Positions 12,306 through 24,130 of a stretch of DNA of 28,862 nucleotides are shown here, piece by piece. The DNA is taken from positions 535,604 to 564,465 of the forward strand of contig NW_001865064.1 in assembly GCF_000002865.3 (NCBI RefSeq), in the 5' to 3' direction. Numbering within the stretch: position 1 is the stretch's first letter; every line of letters begins with the position of its first letter. The notes under the pieces were generated by a model. It searched no databases and was not told the origin of the DNA. It worked only from the letters and a program-made list of their open reading frames with translations. The position numbers and the translations under genes are program-made. The stretch is from Monosiga brevicollis MX1 (taxonomy: Eukaryota > Opisthokonta > Choanoflagellata > Craspedida > Salpingoecidae).

Positions 12306-13133
12306 TCTCTGGCGGCGATCGACCGCTCAGGTGAATTGGCAGACCTCGCCCTTGCCTTGGCCTGTGTCAATCTTTCTCTCTCTCTATCTGTGCATCTCTG
12401 CATTTCTGCCGTTGCGCCTTTCCGCCTGTTCGCCACACCCGCTTTCGTGCTCCCTCTCCCCTTCTTCTGTGTTTTTCTGATCGTTGTTAGGGCGTGTTTG
12501 CTGGATCAAATAATCGGCGATTTGTCTTGACTAGCCTGTTTCTCTAAAGTATGAAACAAGTTGGGACGCTTCTCTGTATTCCCCTTGCTTTCTAGCTTAG
12601 ACCCAATCTGGTTTGGTTGAACATCTCTGAATTTTCACATTGGGAATGACGCCTCTCTCTCTGCCCGTTGAACCGTCCGTCGCAGTGGCAGTGCATCAAC
12701 GTCTCTGATCAACGGCGCCTGGCGACTTGTGGACGCAGGGCCTCTGAAAGCTATTCGGTCGAGGCGCTCACGGGCCGTTTGGCCAGTTGAGGGACATGAC
12801 AGAGGGCGTGCGGCCAAGGTTTTGGTGCAAGTATGAGCTTGACATGCGGACTTTGGTGTCCCGATCATGCAAGCGGTGGTGGCTGAGACCAGTGGACGTG
12901 GACGTGTGTGCCAGGATCGTCCGACGTATGGCACACTCTGTCACACGCCAGAAGAGTCCCACGCCACACTCCAAAGGAAAAGAAAAAAAAAAAATATCAA
13001 TCGCGCATGCCAATTCAAATACAGACGTCAGTCACCTCTGGCGGTGCAAGCGGCAGGCATAAAAAAAAAACACAGGTCCAAAACGCGCCCCGACTCGACA
13101 CGATCGCAGCGCCATGTCATTGCCGCTTGCCGC

Positions 13134-13811
13134 TTAGGTCGAGGCAAAGAATAACCAGAGGGCCAGGGCGGTTTCGGAGAAAAAGGGAATGGCGTAGAAT
13201 GGCTCCACCAGGCCGCGGGCGTCGGGGGCCACGAGACGACAGATGCTGCCGAGAAGATAGACGAGGCCCGAGGCCGCCAAGCCCCAGGCAATGGGACGCG
13301 GGGCCCGCAGCAGCGAGGGGGTGGCAGCCACCGATTGCTTGGGGTGCAGGAGGAGGCCCATGATCAGACAATTGATGCCAAAGGGAATGAGACCAACGTC
13401 GTAGCCCGTGGCATGGAGCTCGGTCAGAAGGAGAGCCAGGTCGTCCTGCCCGCGTTGGGCCGCCAGCGGCGTGCCGGAGAGCAAGACCAAGCTGGCGCCA
13501 ATCAGAGCCGCCTGCACCAACCGCAGAACCAGGGCCAAATGCGCCAAGACTGGGTGGGCCAAGCGCAGCAGGGTGTAAAACAAGACGCCAACCACAATGT
13601 CGCAGAGGACCATCATGGCATCGGCCAGCAGGCTGGCCCGAAAGCTCGCCTCATGCTCGCGCACCGCCGCTGCTGTGGCAGCTGCCTCCCCCGGGACCAG
13701 CAAATTGCCCCGCACCACGCCTTCGGCCCAGATCCCGCACACAATAATGAGAATGTAGGCCCCACCCAGCACTCGTCGAACCGTCCCAGACGACTCCTTT
13801 TCCCCGCTCAT
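13134..13811 (-). CDS. DUF4386-type six-helix membrane protein, intronless, bacterial-like
   Basis: A single uninterrupted frame of 225 aa starts at ATG 13811 (MSGEKESSGTVRR) and ends at TAA 13134. No usable ATG lies further upstream in the frame. The architecture matches the bacterial DUF4386 family: a first helix with GGAYILIIVCGIWAEGVVRG, the NLLVPGEAAATAA loop, then helices at SLLADAMMVLCDIVVGVLF, LALVLRLVQAALIGASL, the GYDVGLIPFGINCLIMGLLL segment, IAWGLAASGLVYLLGSICRL and FFSETALALWLFF. About six transmembrane helices are visible. The family's biochemical role is unknown. In a region where every other well-supported gene has introns, an intronless gene of a mainly bacterial family suggests horizontal acquisition. 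The flanks are microsatellite-rich eukaryotic DNA, so bacterial contamination is unlikely. Confidence 0.88.
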   Translation of the reverse strand: MSGEKESSGTVRRVLGGAYILIIVCGIWAEGVVRGNLLVPGEAAATAAAVREHEASFRASLLADAMMVLCDIVVGVLFYTLLRLAHPVLAHLALVLRLVQAALIGASLVLLSGTPLAAQRGQDDLALLLTELHATGYDVGLIPFGINCLIMGLLLHPKQSVAATPSLLRAPRPIAWGLAASGLVYLLGSICRLVAPDARGLVEPFYAIPFFSETALALWLFFAST

Positions 13812-14091
13812 CCTGGTCCGTCCACGCGCAGACGCCAACCCACACCACGCCGCGCAACAAGCAAGAACCGGCAAAGCTGGCTTGAAGAAAAATAAAAACC
13901 CTCAGAAGGGGGGAAGGGGCAGAGCAGTCCCAGTGATCGTGCGGCAGAGAAGAAAGAGGAGAAGATAAGCGTGTGTGTGTCTGTCTGTATGTCTGTATGT
14001 GTGTATGTGTGGTTCGAGGTGATGAAGAAAAAAAATGCAGAGAGGGGGCAGTAAAGGGGCAGGTACAGGCAGCAGGAGGAGGGGAGCAGCA

Positions 14092-14150
14092 GGAGCAGCA
14101 GCAGCAGCAGCAGCAGCAGGAGGAGGAGGAGGAGGAGGAGGGAGGAGTGG
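14092..14150. repeat. Compound (GCA)n-(GGA)n trinucleotide repeat
   Basis: About nine GCA units run directly into about nine GGA units. On the minus strand these would read as homopolymeric Cys/Ser-type frames, but no gene model supports translation. Confidence 0.9.
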
Positions 14151-14191
14151 TCCAGTGATCCGTTAGGTCAAGTTGGGTGTGCTCCTTTTTT

Positions 14192-14193
<2 letters not shown>

Positions 14194-14268
<75 letters not shown>
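14194..14268. repeat. (GT)n microsatellite, about 37 units
   Basis: The longest pure GT run in the window, about 75 nt. It is followed by a small palindrome around GTACGTAC (about 14277-14284). Confidence 0.96.
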
Positions 14269-14272
<4 letters not shown>

Positions 14273-14591
14273 GGACGTACGTACATCCGATGTATGTCCA
14301 TTCAAAGAGGTGTGTGTATGTGTGTGTGAGCAGAGACGAGAGTTGCGAGTGAGCAGAGACACACACAGAGATCGAGAGACAGACGAAGGGGCGGGGAGGC
14401 GGAGTGACAGAAGAACGGAGAGTGCGACCGAGGGAATTCAAGCGAGTTTAAGGTTAAGCGAGAGGAGAGAAAACAAGTCTAAGAACAAGGAACGGTAAAA
14501 GTACCACATGTAAGTAATAATAATAAGGATACGAAGAAAGGTTTTTTGTGGCTTTTTTTGGGGATTTTTTTTTTTTTGCTTTTTACAAGTA

Positions 14592-15890
14592 TCAGGGCTC
14601 TACTGTAGAGTTGGCGTGCCATAACGACTTGATGTTGGAGTCGGAGTTGCACAGCTTGGCGAGTAGCGCTGGGGTTTGAATGGTTCTACTCCTGATTCCT
14701 TTTACAAGCTGGCAAGGGCCTGATCCAGGTCCAACTCTATCCAAAACTGCCAAGACTGAGGGGAAAATGTCATTGCGTTCAAAACTATAACGACCCCCAC
14801 CTGCAGGACACCATGATGAATGTGCGTTTGCTCGAATCACACAAAACAGCCCGACAAGCATCAGAATGCCGTTTCGTGAGCTGGACTGTCCCTTGCTGTA
14901 GCTGGATTGCTTGCCCACCGGAAAACCTGCTTCCCGACCTTCCATATACCCAGGCCCATCATCAATTAGCGTATCTTTGAGCAGCCGGTGACTCAACCTG
15001 TCCGCTTCAAAACCGTAATTCCGCATCTTGTCCTCGTACCGACTCGAGCCGGGGCACGGGCAAGCCCAAAGGCGAGGGCACAATCTGTATCACCATCGAG
15101 TGGCTGGTGTATGGGGCTGGAATGCATTGTCGAAATCTGCCAGGTGGTAGCGTCAAATCCGTTCTGGAGCCAGATGCCAGGTACTTTTTGGTGCTCTGCG
15201 CGGAAGCCTAAACATTCACCTGTCTTTCGCTCTGGGTTCGTGCATTTTGAAAAGCACAACCATCGCCCTCATTCAGACCTGAGAGGCGCAGACGGCAGGT
15301 TTGAGTCTGCAAAGTGACCTCTAACCCGTGCAACAACTTCTTGAATGACTGTGCAGCAAATTTGCCAATGAAACGTACTCCAAACTTTGGTACTTGAATG
15401 GCTGCAGGCGTTGACGACACGGGTGCAAGCTTGCCACCAAAGGGTGCGCCAAATGATTAGGGTGCCTTCCCAGCTAGCCCGATTGACGACGGGGGCAGGA
15501 TTAGGTGGAGGCTGCGGGAGGTCGAGCTGTCTTTTTGTGTGCAACAAGACCAGCACGACTGCCCCAAGTGACCAGTGATGAAAAGACCACAAGCCAAAAG
15601 GCTGACGTTCAGGAGGAATTGACAGCGCGCATCTTAAATAGATCACTGTTTCTGCCGAGTCCATCTGGCTGCTGTATTCGACCAACATCTTCAACGAAAC
15701 CAAGACCCCAATTAAGCAGACACGTCCATGTCAAGGCAGCAACGGCCTGTAAATGTAACCACAATATTATGTTAGCGTTAAATCCACTGGCCTTGACACG
15801 TCGTAGAGCCTGACAGACAAGTGCAGAGCACGACCTGCCCCAGCACCGATGTTCGTGCTCTATTTGATTGCAGCATATTCCGATTTTCAA
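14592..15890 (-). other. Unresolved stretch with weak coding appearance
   Basis: Several minus-strand open frames occur here. One covers 15083-14592 (163 aa, ending HANSTVEP). One near 15440-15230 ends at a CAG-GTGAAT donor-like site and reads GVRFIGKFAAQSFKKLL. Another, 15890-15609, has a hydrophobic stretch. I could not join them with consistent splice phases, and no domain is recognisable. It could be a diverged or decayed multi-exon gene, or chance frames in DNA of balanced composition. Confidence 0.25.
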
Positions 15891-15989
15891 CCTATAGCGC
15901 TTCTAAGGATTGCGTTGCTGTCATCGCGCCTGAGCTCGTTTCAGGGTTTGATATGTATGATATTGGTGACAATGACCGCGACCGAAAGT

Positions 15990-17459
<1,470 letters not shown>

Positions 17460-20400
17460 ATGACCATGAGTGAAGATGGAAAGCAGCTGTACAATGCGTG
17501 TTTTCAACAAAGTTCAGAAAAGGCCCTGAAGCTGTTGAGCAGTTGGGACGCGCCACGTATTCAAGCCACAAATACTTACAAAGGCGGTGTACGTTTGCTG
17601 CTTGGTCGTGACGTTACACTCGCGTTCACATGTTCACATGGTATTCGACCTCTGGTGCGAAATGGTTAATGATGATGCTGCACCTGTCTACATGGTGGTA
17701 CCACAACCGGTAGATCGGCACATCTTTCTACGCTGCCTGTTTCAACGGTCATGTGCAGGTGGCGGAGATGCTATTGAGGCATGGCGCTGATGCCAACGCC
17801 AAGCACCTCGTCAGTACCTGCTCCATTCCCCTTTGGTGTGCATTTGCTGCTGACACATGGTATTTGGCATACGGGCCGCTCATGGTGCTATCATGGTGTT
17901 GCTACACCTGTTTACAATGGTGGTGGATCAACCTACAGGGGGACACTGCATTGCACTGGGCCTGTAGACTTTGTCATGTGGAGGTGGTGAAGATGCTATT
18001 GAAGCATGGCGCCGATGCATACGTTGCAAATGCCGTCAGTACCTCGCACTTTAATGATATTCCGTCTGTGCTTGGTTGCGCCGCGCGTGCTCCTCTCCTT
18101 CTCTCCTTTTTTTTTGCTTTGCGTCCACCCGTTTGACTTCACCGTACAACTCGCTTGTCGCTCGCCCATGTACCCGCCTCTTGCTCTTTGCTCTTGGTCA
18201 TTCATCTTTCTTCCTGTTATGGCTGTGTGCTCAGGAAGGTAAAACGCCCCTTGATCTGGTTCACCTAAGCGATCATGACACCAAGCTGGAGGATGTGTTT
18301 GTTGCGCACGAGATTCGTCTCGCACAACTTCCTGCCTGGCTGCCACCTCTACCCGGCGATACACCTACTATGCAGGTGGGTCCTCTCCTCATATGTCTTC
18401 AACTGCGATTCTTGCTTGTTTCCGTATCTGACGTATTCATGACCACTGACACCACACTACCCATAGACGACAGCCCATGTTGTGGGGGTGGTGCACGTTT
18501 GGCTCAAGCCACTCCTGCCCGGGCCCACCACCACCCATCCCTTCCCGTACCTCGATGCCCTGATCAGTGGTACCATCAAGCGCGACCCCAAGCTCGCAAC
18601 GGCGGTTGATGACATTCGAAAAATCATCAATGAAGCACCGGCAGAGGCATCTGTGATGGACTGTGCCACCCTTCAGGTCATCATCACTCAGGCCGTCGAC
18701 TCGCTTGATCAGGCACTACGGGCGCCCGAAGCGTTGAAAAATCGTTTGAGGCACTTGGATCCAAAGACCGACGCCGTGGAATCAGTGCTCCAAGATCTGC
18801 ATGACCTTGCAAACCAGTTTGAGCTGCAGCCAGTCCTTCACGAGCTCCAGACCGTGCTGGCAACATTTCCCGATCCACCTACTGCGCCGGCATCTGCACC
18901 CAAGACGCCCCCCGCCGATATTGCAACGGCCCTGAACAAACTTGCTATGCCGCGCAACATCGGGCCTGAGCGCCAAAAGCTGCTTGATAGCACTGAAAGC
19001 AACCTCAAGCGCCTGACACTGGCGCTGATCGATTCCCTGGGTGCTGTTGCGAAAGCAGGGGCTGCCGAAATGATTCAGTGCGTGGTCACGCTGTGGCGAT
19101 GCACGCAATGCTCGGATGTAAGCGAACCGCCTCCAGCCAAGGCGCTGCCCGAGGCGTGGAAGCAGCTCTGTCGAGCTCACGAGATGCTGAGTGTGCCCGA
19201 ACACAATGGTCTGGAGCAGCTTGCAATCTGGGTAGGAACGCATGACTATTTCCACCTGAATTGGTACCTGGCATTTGTGCATCACGAGTTGCTGGCTTTG
19301 ATGCAGAGGCTGCAGGACATGGCTGACTGGCAGACCACGACGCTGTCCGTGCTGGCTTTGTGCAAAACTTGTATCAATGAAATCACGCGGGACAGCGCAA
19401 GCCGGATTGTATCTGCACACGAAGAAATGTCCAAGTTACAGCAACAAATCCAGGCGACCAAAGCATTCTTGACTTTTGCTCCAGATGAGCTGCGTGCTGG
19501 GCTTGAAGCTGGTGTGCAAGACAAGCAAGAACGTCTGACCACCTTGCGCCATCAGTTGGCTGCTCAGCCACACGTGGATCGTGTCGCAGAGCTGGCAAAG
19601 CTGTTGCATCAGCACTTCCCAGCCCTACTGGTATTGCTGCATCCCGAACAAAGCTCCTTGGGAGCACACCTTCGTGCAGTGCTTGGACCTGACCTGCCCG
19701 CCAGTCTCATCTTTGAGGTCATGACCGAAGTGAATCAGGCGTTGACGCTCTCCAGTCTGGGCCAGCTTGACCTATACTACAATCAGAACCACAAAGTGTA
19801 CAAAGCCCACGCCGCGCTGCCCAACTGTTCCGCGCAAGACTTGGCCGTGAAAGAGTATGCCTTTGCTCGGCAACAAAAGCATGATCAGTGCCGCACGTTT
19901 CTCCGTGAACTCCGCGCCATGCGTCAGCTGGAGCACCCAAACATCATCCCGGTCCTCGGCACGCTTGTGGACGTGCACAATGGCCACCCCAGCGCATACC
20001 TGGTGCAGCCGTGGTGTACGCAGGGAGATTTGCAGCAGTGGCTTAGCAGAGCGCGTCACCTGGCCACCTCGGCCGTGATTACGGGTTTGATGAATCAGTT
20101 GCGCGCAGCATTGGCTTTTATGCACAGCAAAGGCTTGGTGCATCGGGATGTCAAGCTGAGCAACGTCATGCTGGATGGTGAGGAGGATCGGCCGGTTGTC
20201 CGGCTTGGCGACTTTGACATGGCCAAGGCCGCCGCTGAAGCCACAATGCTACCATGTACAACCACTGCATCGTCGGGTACGGCCGGATATGTAGCTCCGG
20301 AGGTGCTTTTTGGTGACGGCTGTGTGGGTGCGCGCCCGGCGCAGGATGCCTTTTCCTTTGGCTGCGTTCTTTACAATACCTACATGTTTCCACAAACAGT

Positions 20401-21617
20401 GCCCGCTGCTCGTCTACCCACGGATCAGCTGGTTGACAAATGCAAATGGAATTTCCAAGCAGGAGGCACAGATTGCAGCTTTCCACACCTGGCGGCTGAG
20501 GTAAGCGCGACTTCGGAACTGACCAGTGGGGCATTGCTCTCTTAGTTTCATGATCAAACCTTATTTGGTGTTACTCGATGCAGATGTGTGATTCTGCGAG
20601 CTATCTGTATCGTGAAGCGCGGGCCTTGCTTGCCACTGATCCAAAGGGACGCCCCAGCCTATTTAGTGCCGGGCTGATTGCGCAGCAACCCGTCGCCCAC
20701 AAAGTTGGGCCAGCTATTGATGTTTTGCGCGATGCGCCTGAGCTTGTGCAGGAGGTGTGTTGTTCGAGAATGCAATTGCTTTTTTTTTTTGATCCGCAGG
20801 CTGATTTAAACCCGGGTGTGGCTAGGTGGCGGACCTGTTAGAACAGCTGAGTTGTGACGGGCGAGGACCGGACACGATTGCAGTGCGGCGGGTCAAGCGC
20901 GTCGAAAACCCAGTGTTGTGGGAGCGCTATAGTGCAAAGCGACGGGAGATGTTGCATCGCATCACGAGTCAGAGGCACTGCGATCAACTTCAAACGGCTA
21001 AAGTGGATGCGCTCCCAGGCCTTCCGGCCTTGCTTCGCAACACATCCTGTCAGGAGCGGCTGCTGCTCCACGGGATCGCCGCCGACAAATCGCTGCGTGA
21101 CAAGATTGTGCGCCTGGGCCTCGACTATCGCTTTGCGGGCAGCAGCAGAGGTCATCGCTTTGGGCACGGCACGTATTTGTCGGATCATCCTGGCAAGGTC
21201 TGACAGCACTGGCTTCTCCTTGCTATTTTCTTCATTCAAATGCTGCTGTGCTGACGTATTGTGTGTTGACTTGCATGTAGACCCATCAGTACGCCAAGGC
21301 TGGCCCCAACGGTGAACGCATGCTCATTGTGACGAGAGCACTGCTCGGCCAAGCCTATGTCGATGAAGCGCCTAACTCGAAGGCGCTGGCACCCCCGCTT
21401 CTGCCCAGTGCGCCGAACAACGAACGGTGGGTGCGCGGGACAGAGTCGGCCTTTGATGCGTGTTGGTCTTTGCATCTGACCTGCCGACTGCTGCGCCTGG
21501 CTTTTCTTCAGATACGATTCGGTTATTGCGACGCCGCATGGGCGATTTCAAGAGGTCATTATGTTTGAGAATGCCCAAATGTATCCCGAGTTGGTGGTGT
21601 ACTACACGGCCGATTAG
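17460..21617 (+). CDS. Ankyrin repeat - protein kinase - PARP-type ADP-ribosyltransferase fusion protein
   Basis: Nine exons (17460-17588, 17714-17809, 17939-18034, 18235-18375, 18467-20500, 20584-20754, 20826-21197, 21281-21426, 21512-21617) encode 1096 aa. An in-frame TAA 9 nt upstream supports the start; a second ATG lies at 17466. Residues 1 to about 130 hold ankyrin repeats (FYAACFNGHVQVAEMLLRHG, TALHWACRLCHVEVVKMLLK, GKTPLDL). Residues 155 to about 580 are helical, with no known domain. The kinase covers about 587-865: no clear Gly-rich loop, Lys616 (LAVKEY), Glu635 in helix C, catalytic HRDVKLSN at 713, DFD in place of DFG at 736-738, GTAGYVAPE at 764, then DPKGRPS. The Ser/Thr or TKL type fits best. 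The PARP domain is about 900-1096: VKRVENPVLWERY, His971 in LLLHG, GHGTYLSDHPGKTHQY with Tyr1017, YDSVIA, and Glu1076 before VIMFENAQMYPE. H-Y-E is the triad of polymer-forming PARPs, so the enzyme should transfer ADP-ribose from NAD+. Substrates are unknown. Confidence 0.92.
17589..18034 (+). repeat. Tandem duplication of an intron plus ankyrin exon
   Basis: Unit 1 is intron 17589-17713 (125 nt) plus exon 17714-17809 (96 nt). Unit 2 is intron 17810-17938 (129 nt) plus exon 17939-18034 (96 nt). The exons are alike (AAGATGCTATTGAAGCATGG in unit 2 versus GAGATGCTATTGAGGCATGG in unit 1). The introns are also alike, sharing CACATGGTATT and a CACCTGTnTACAnTGGTGG block near the 3' end. The exons are followed by the same donor context, GTCAGTACCT. 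Intron similarity means the copy is recent and spans non-coding DNA. Confidence 0.8.
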
Positions 21618-21886
21618 GATGTTGCAGTCTGCTGCTGCATTTTGCTGTTTGCTTGTCAGAATGTCACCAAGGGTGGGAGCTGGCTCAAGGAGGAATGGTT
21701 TGTGGTGTGCGTGTGTTTGAAAGTGAGATTGAGCTCAAGGCGTGTGTGAGGACAAGGGTAGAGCAAGGAAAGATGGGAGACTGTTATGAGTAATCGGATA
21801 CAAACATCCAAAGGTATCAATTTGGGAGCAGAAGGAGCGAGACACTAAAACATCGAGCAGTTCTTCAAAGCATTGGTGTCGGGTTG
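21618..21886. other. Convergent 3' intergenic region
   Basis: A 269-nt gap between two genes transcribed toward each other. No AATAAA is seen on either strand, and no gene, repeat or structure stands out. Confidence 0.5.
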
Positions 21887-24130
21887 TTAGATGTTGATGT
21901 ACAAAGGCTCCACGGGAAGTGCGCCCACTGGGGTATAGTCAAGCTGGCACACCTGTGGCTCAGCTCCTTCACGATTGATTGTGATCTCGATGCTCAAGCG
22001 AACGTCGGCATTCACCGTCTGAGTCAGACACATGATACTTGTATCATCTGCAGGCTCCATGTCAGCCTCAACCACCAGGTCTTGAGGGGCATCGTGCTCG
22101 TTGATTTTGCATTTGACCTGCGTGGATGGGGGGTCACACTTGATCACGATATTGAGTTGAGTCTTTTTGCTTCGCTCAACAAGCCTGTCAACGGTCCAGT
22201 CATCATCTGCTCTTGTAATAATCTTGGTGATGACTGTTTTGCACAAGGCGATCAGGCTGCTTGCTTTTTTGAACGTTAAAAGACATTCATTTGTCTCCTC
22301 TAGAAATCCAGACGCCTGTTTTTTGAAAAACAAGCGTTGGGTCGGATGCCCTAAAAAGTAGTCGTGAAGCTTCTCCAAGCGATTTCTTAGAACCTTAAAG
22401 GAGTTGTCCTATCGAAAGCAGTAACATCGTGTGAGTCCTGTAACACACTAAACACGCCATGCCATGCACCTTACCGCGTCAAAGAGCCAGGGGCAATCTT
22501 TCAGAATGGATGGATGCAATATGTTGGCGGCGAGAAAAGAGAGTTCAACCAAACTTTCCTTCACGCCGTGTGTGGTCGGCCATAGATCTGTGCCTGCCTG
22601 ACTGATGTTGCAGACGGTCTGCGCTACGTCACGAACAATGATCGCATCACGCAAGGCCAGTTGAAGCTTGCAGGAGCTTGGGCTGAGATAAAAAAGAGCA
22701 TTGCATTCAAAATCGACAGGAGGATCGCTGTTCTGTGGCCGGTCAACTCTTCGAAAGTTGACGGGGATTGCGTCGGTCGGGCGAAAGTAGGACTTGAAGC
22801 CAAGATCATACAAAAGGATGCTCGACACTCCATTGACGTGTGCGAACAAATGTTTCAAGTCGATGTTTGATGGTTTGGATGGCATTTGCCAACACAACCC
22901 AGCAACGTTGCTGCTCAGCCGTGCTTGATCTAGGGCGAGAAATGATGCGCCTGTGTTTGGGTTGTCCTCTTGAACTTTTGCACGTTGAATCGCATGAGCC
23001 ACCGATTTGTTTCGCTTGGTCTTGAGAGCTGCGAGCACGCTTGAAAGCGTTTCTTTCCATTGAGAAACACCAATTTGTTTTTCAAACAAGCTTGCCGTTG
23101 CCTCCAAGACGTCTTCAGTCAGGACTGGCCTTGAGAGCTGATTGTGCACTAATAGGCCACCTGCTACCGCGCTGAGCTTCTCGCACAGGATCGTTTGTGT
23201 GTCATATCGAGAGGGACCTTGGCACCATTCTGCATATGATTCAGCCAGCTTCGCGTGTATGTTCCATACGAGCACAGTGTCCAGAACGCTCGCATGGCAA
23301 TTGGTCCAAAGCTTCTTGTTCTTTTGATTCGTAATGCCCTTAATGATATTTCTGACCGCGTCTTCGCGCCCATTAGCATCAACGTGACCCAAGGCAGCTT
23401 TCAAGACAGAAGACAGATTCGTGGGGGCATTGTTGGCAACAACTTTTTCGCTGGGAATTCGGATGGCACCCACACGACGTCCAAAAAAAGCCTCGACCTT
23501 GTGGCGCACTTCAGGATCGAGCGAATCCGAATCAATGGCAACTTCACCATTCAACTTGATGGAAATATTTTGGCCATTTGCTTGTCCGACGTTGATCAGA
23601 AAGTCTCGCACAAACTTTTGAAGCTTTTGATTATCATCGTCGCCATCTTGCTCGATGATGAGCTCGCGCAGACGCTGTTCATGTTCGTCTTTCAAACGTG
23701 CCTGGATCGACGTCAGGTGATCAGTCGACAGCTCTTTCGAAATCGCTTTAACGACCGTTGGACGCCAGGTCATGAGCGCATTATACGTAAAAAGGTCGCC
23801 GCTGTTGTTTTGCTTGATTTCAAAAAGAGCATGATCGGCCAAGAAGCCTGCTATCATGGCCCGCAACGTGGCAAGTTTCTGCCGGTCGGAAAGTTTTTTT
23901 CGCAGCCTTTCTCTGGCCGTAGCGTTCCGATTGTTTGGCATCATTGAACGTTGCTGCCTCCACTGGAGACAGAAAAATGAGCAGTACAGCAATGCTCCTT
24001 GCTTCAGGCCTTGCTTCACGGTCCCTTGCTCATTGCATTGAATTGTCCGTCTGAATCCGCCCATTTTACGAGCGAGTCTGAAAGTGTACACGCCAGCAAA
24101 CTTTACAGGTGTGTGGACATTCCATGTCAT
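21887..24130 (-). CDS. Uncharacterised 725-aa protein, two exons
   Basis: Exon 1 (24130-22475) and exon 2 (22408-21887, TAA) join in phase 0 through a 66-nt intron with donor GTAAGG and acceptor TTCGATAG, reading WLFDA into DNSFKVLRNRLEK. I do not recognise the family. The N-terminal part is charged and helical (ATARERLRKKLSDRQKLATL). A middle region has an acidic stretch (IIEQDGDDDNQKLQKF) and many short helices. The C-terminal exon reads like a beta-rich module (QLNIVIKCDP, DVRLSIEITINREG) ending VEPLYINI. No signal peptide, transmembrane segment or cysteine cluster is evident. The start is uncertain: ATG 24130 is first, but a good acceptor (TTTTTCTGTCTCCAG before 23965) could remove a 5' segment in phase, and MMPNNRN at 23944 is another start. 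Its codons look less GC-rich than those of its neighbours, by eye. Confidence 0.75.

Larger units (their letters stand above)
11351..13133. other. Intergenic, repeat-rich, upstream of the kinesin and downstream of the DUF4386 gene
   Basis: No convincing gene on either strand. The stretch contains a GACGA run and a 9-nt minisatellite (about 11669-11777), a GT microsatellite (12003-12053) and a degenerate TC-rich tract with A-rich spacers (about 12095-12305). The rest has only short open frames without codon structure or domains. The proximal part probably holds the kinesin promoter and 5'UTR. Confidence 0.55.
13812..14590. other. Upstream region of the DUF4386 gene with compound microsatellites
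   Basis: No gene is supported. The stretch holds a short TGTC/TGTA patch (about 13973-14010), the GCA/GGA compound repeat, a long GT run and purine-rich DNA to about 14490. Any promoter for the minus-strand membrane-protein gene should lie near 13812-14000, where no clear core element is visible. Confidence 0.5.

Noticed and set aside
12787-13062. 91-aa plus-strand frame (basic, Arg-rich)
   Set aside because: Short, no domain, ends in simple A-rich sequence; alternative frames in the same place are equally open.
13335-13895. 186-aa plus-strand frame opposite the DUF4386 gene
   Set aside because: A Gln/His-rich shadow of the minus-strand membrane protein; no recognisable domain.
18782-19420. 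212-aa minus-strand frame
   Set aside because: Antisense to the large exon of the ankyrin-kinase-PARP gene, whose frame is open for 678 codons and joins the kinase.
23255-23947. 230-aa plus-strand frame opposite the uncharacterised gene
   Set aside because: The opposite strand has a longer frame (over 550 codons) with a clean spliced partner exon; this one is a likely shadow.
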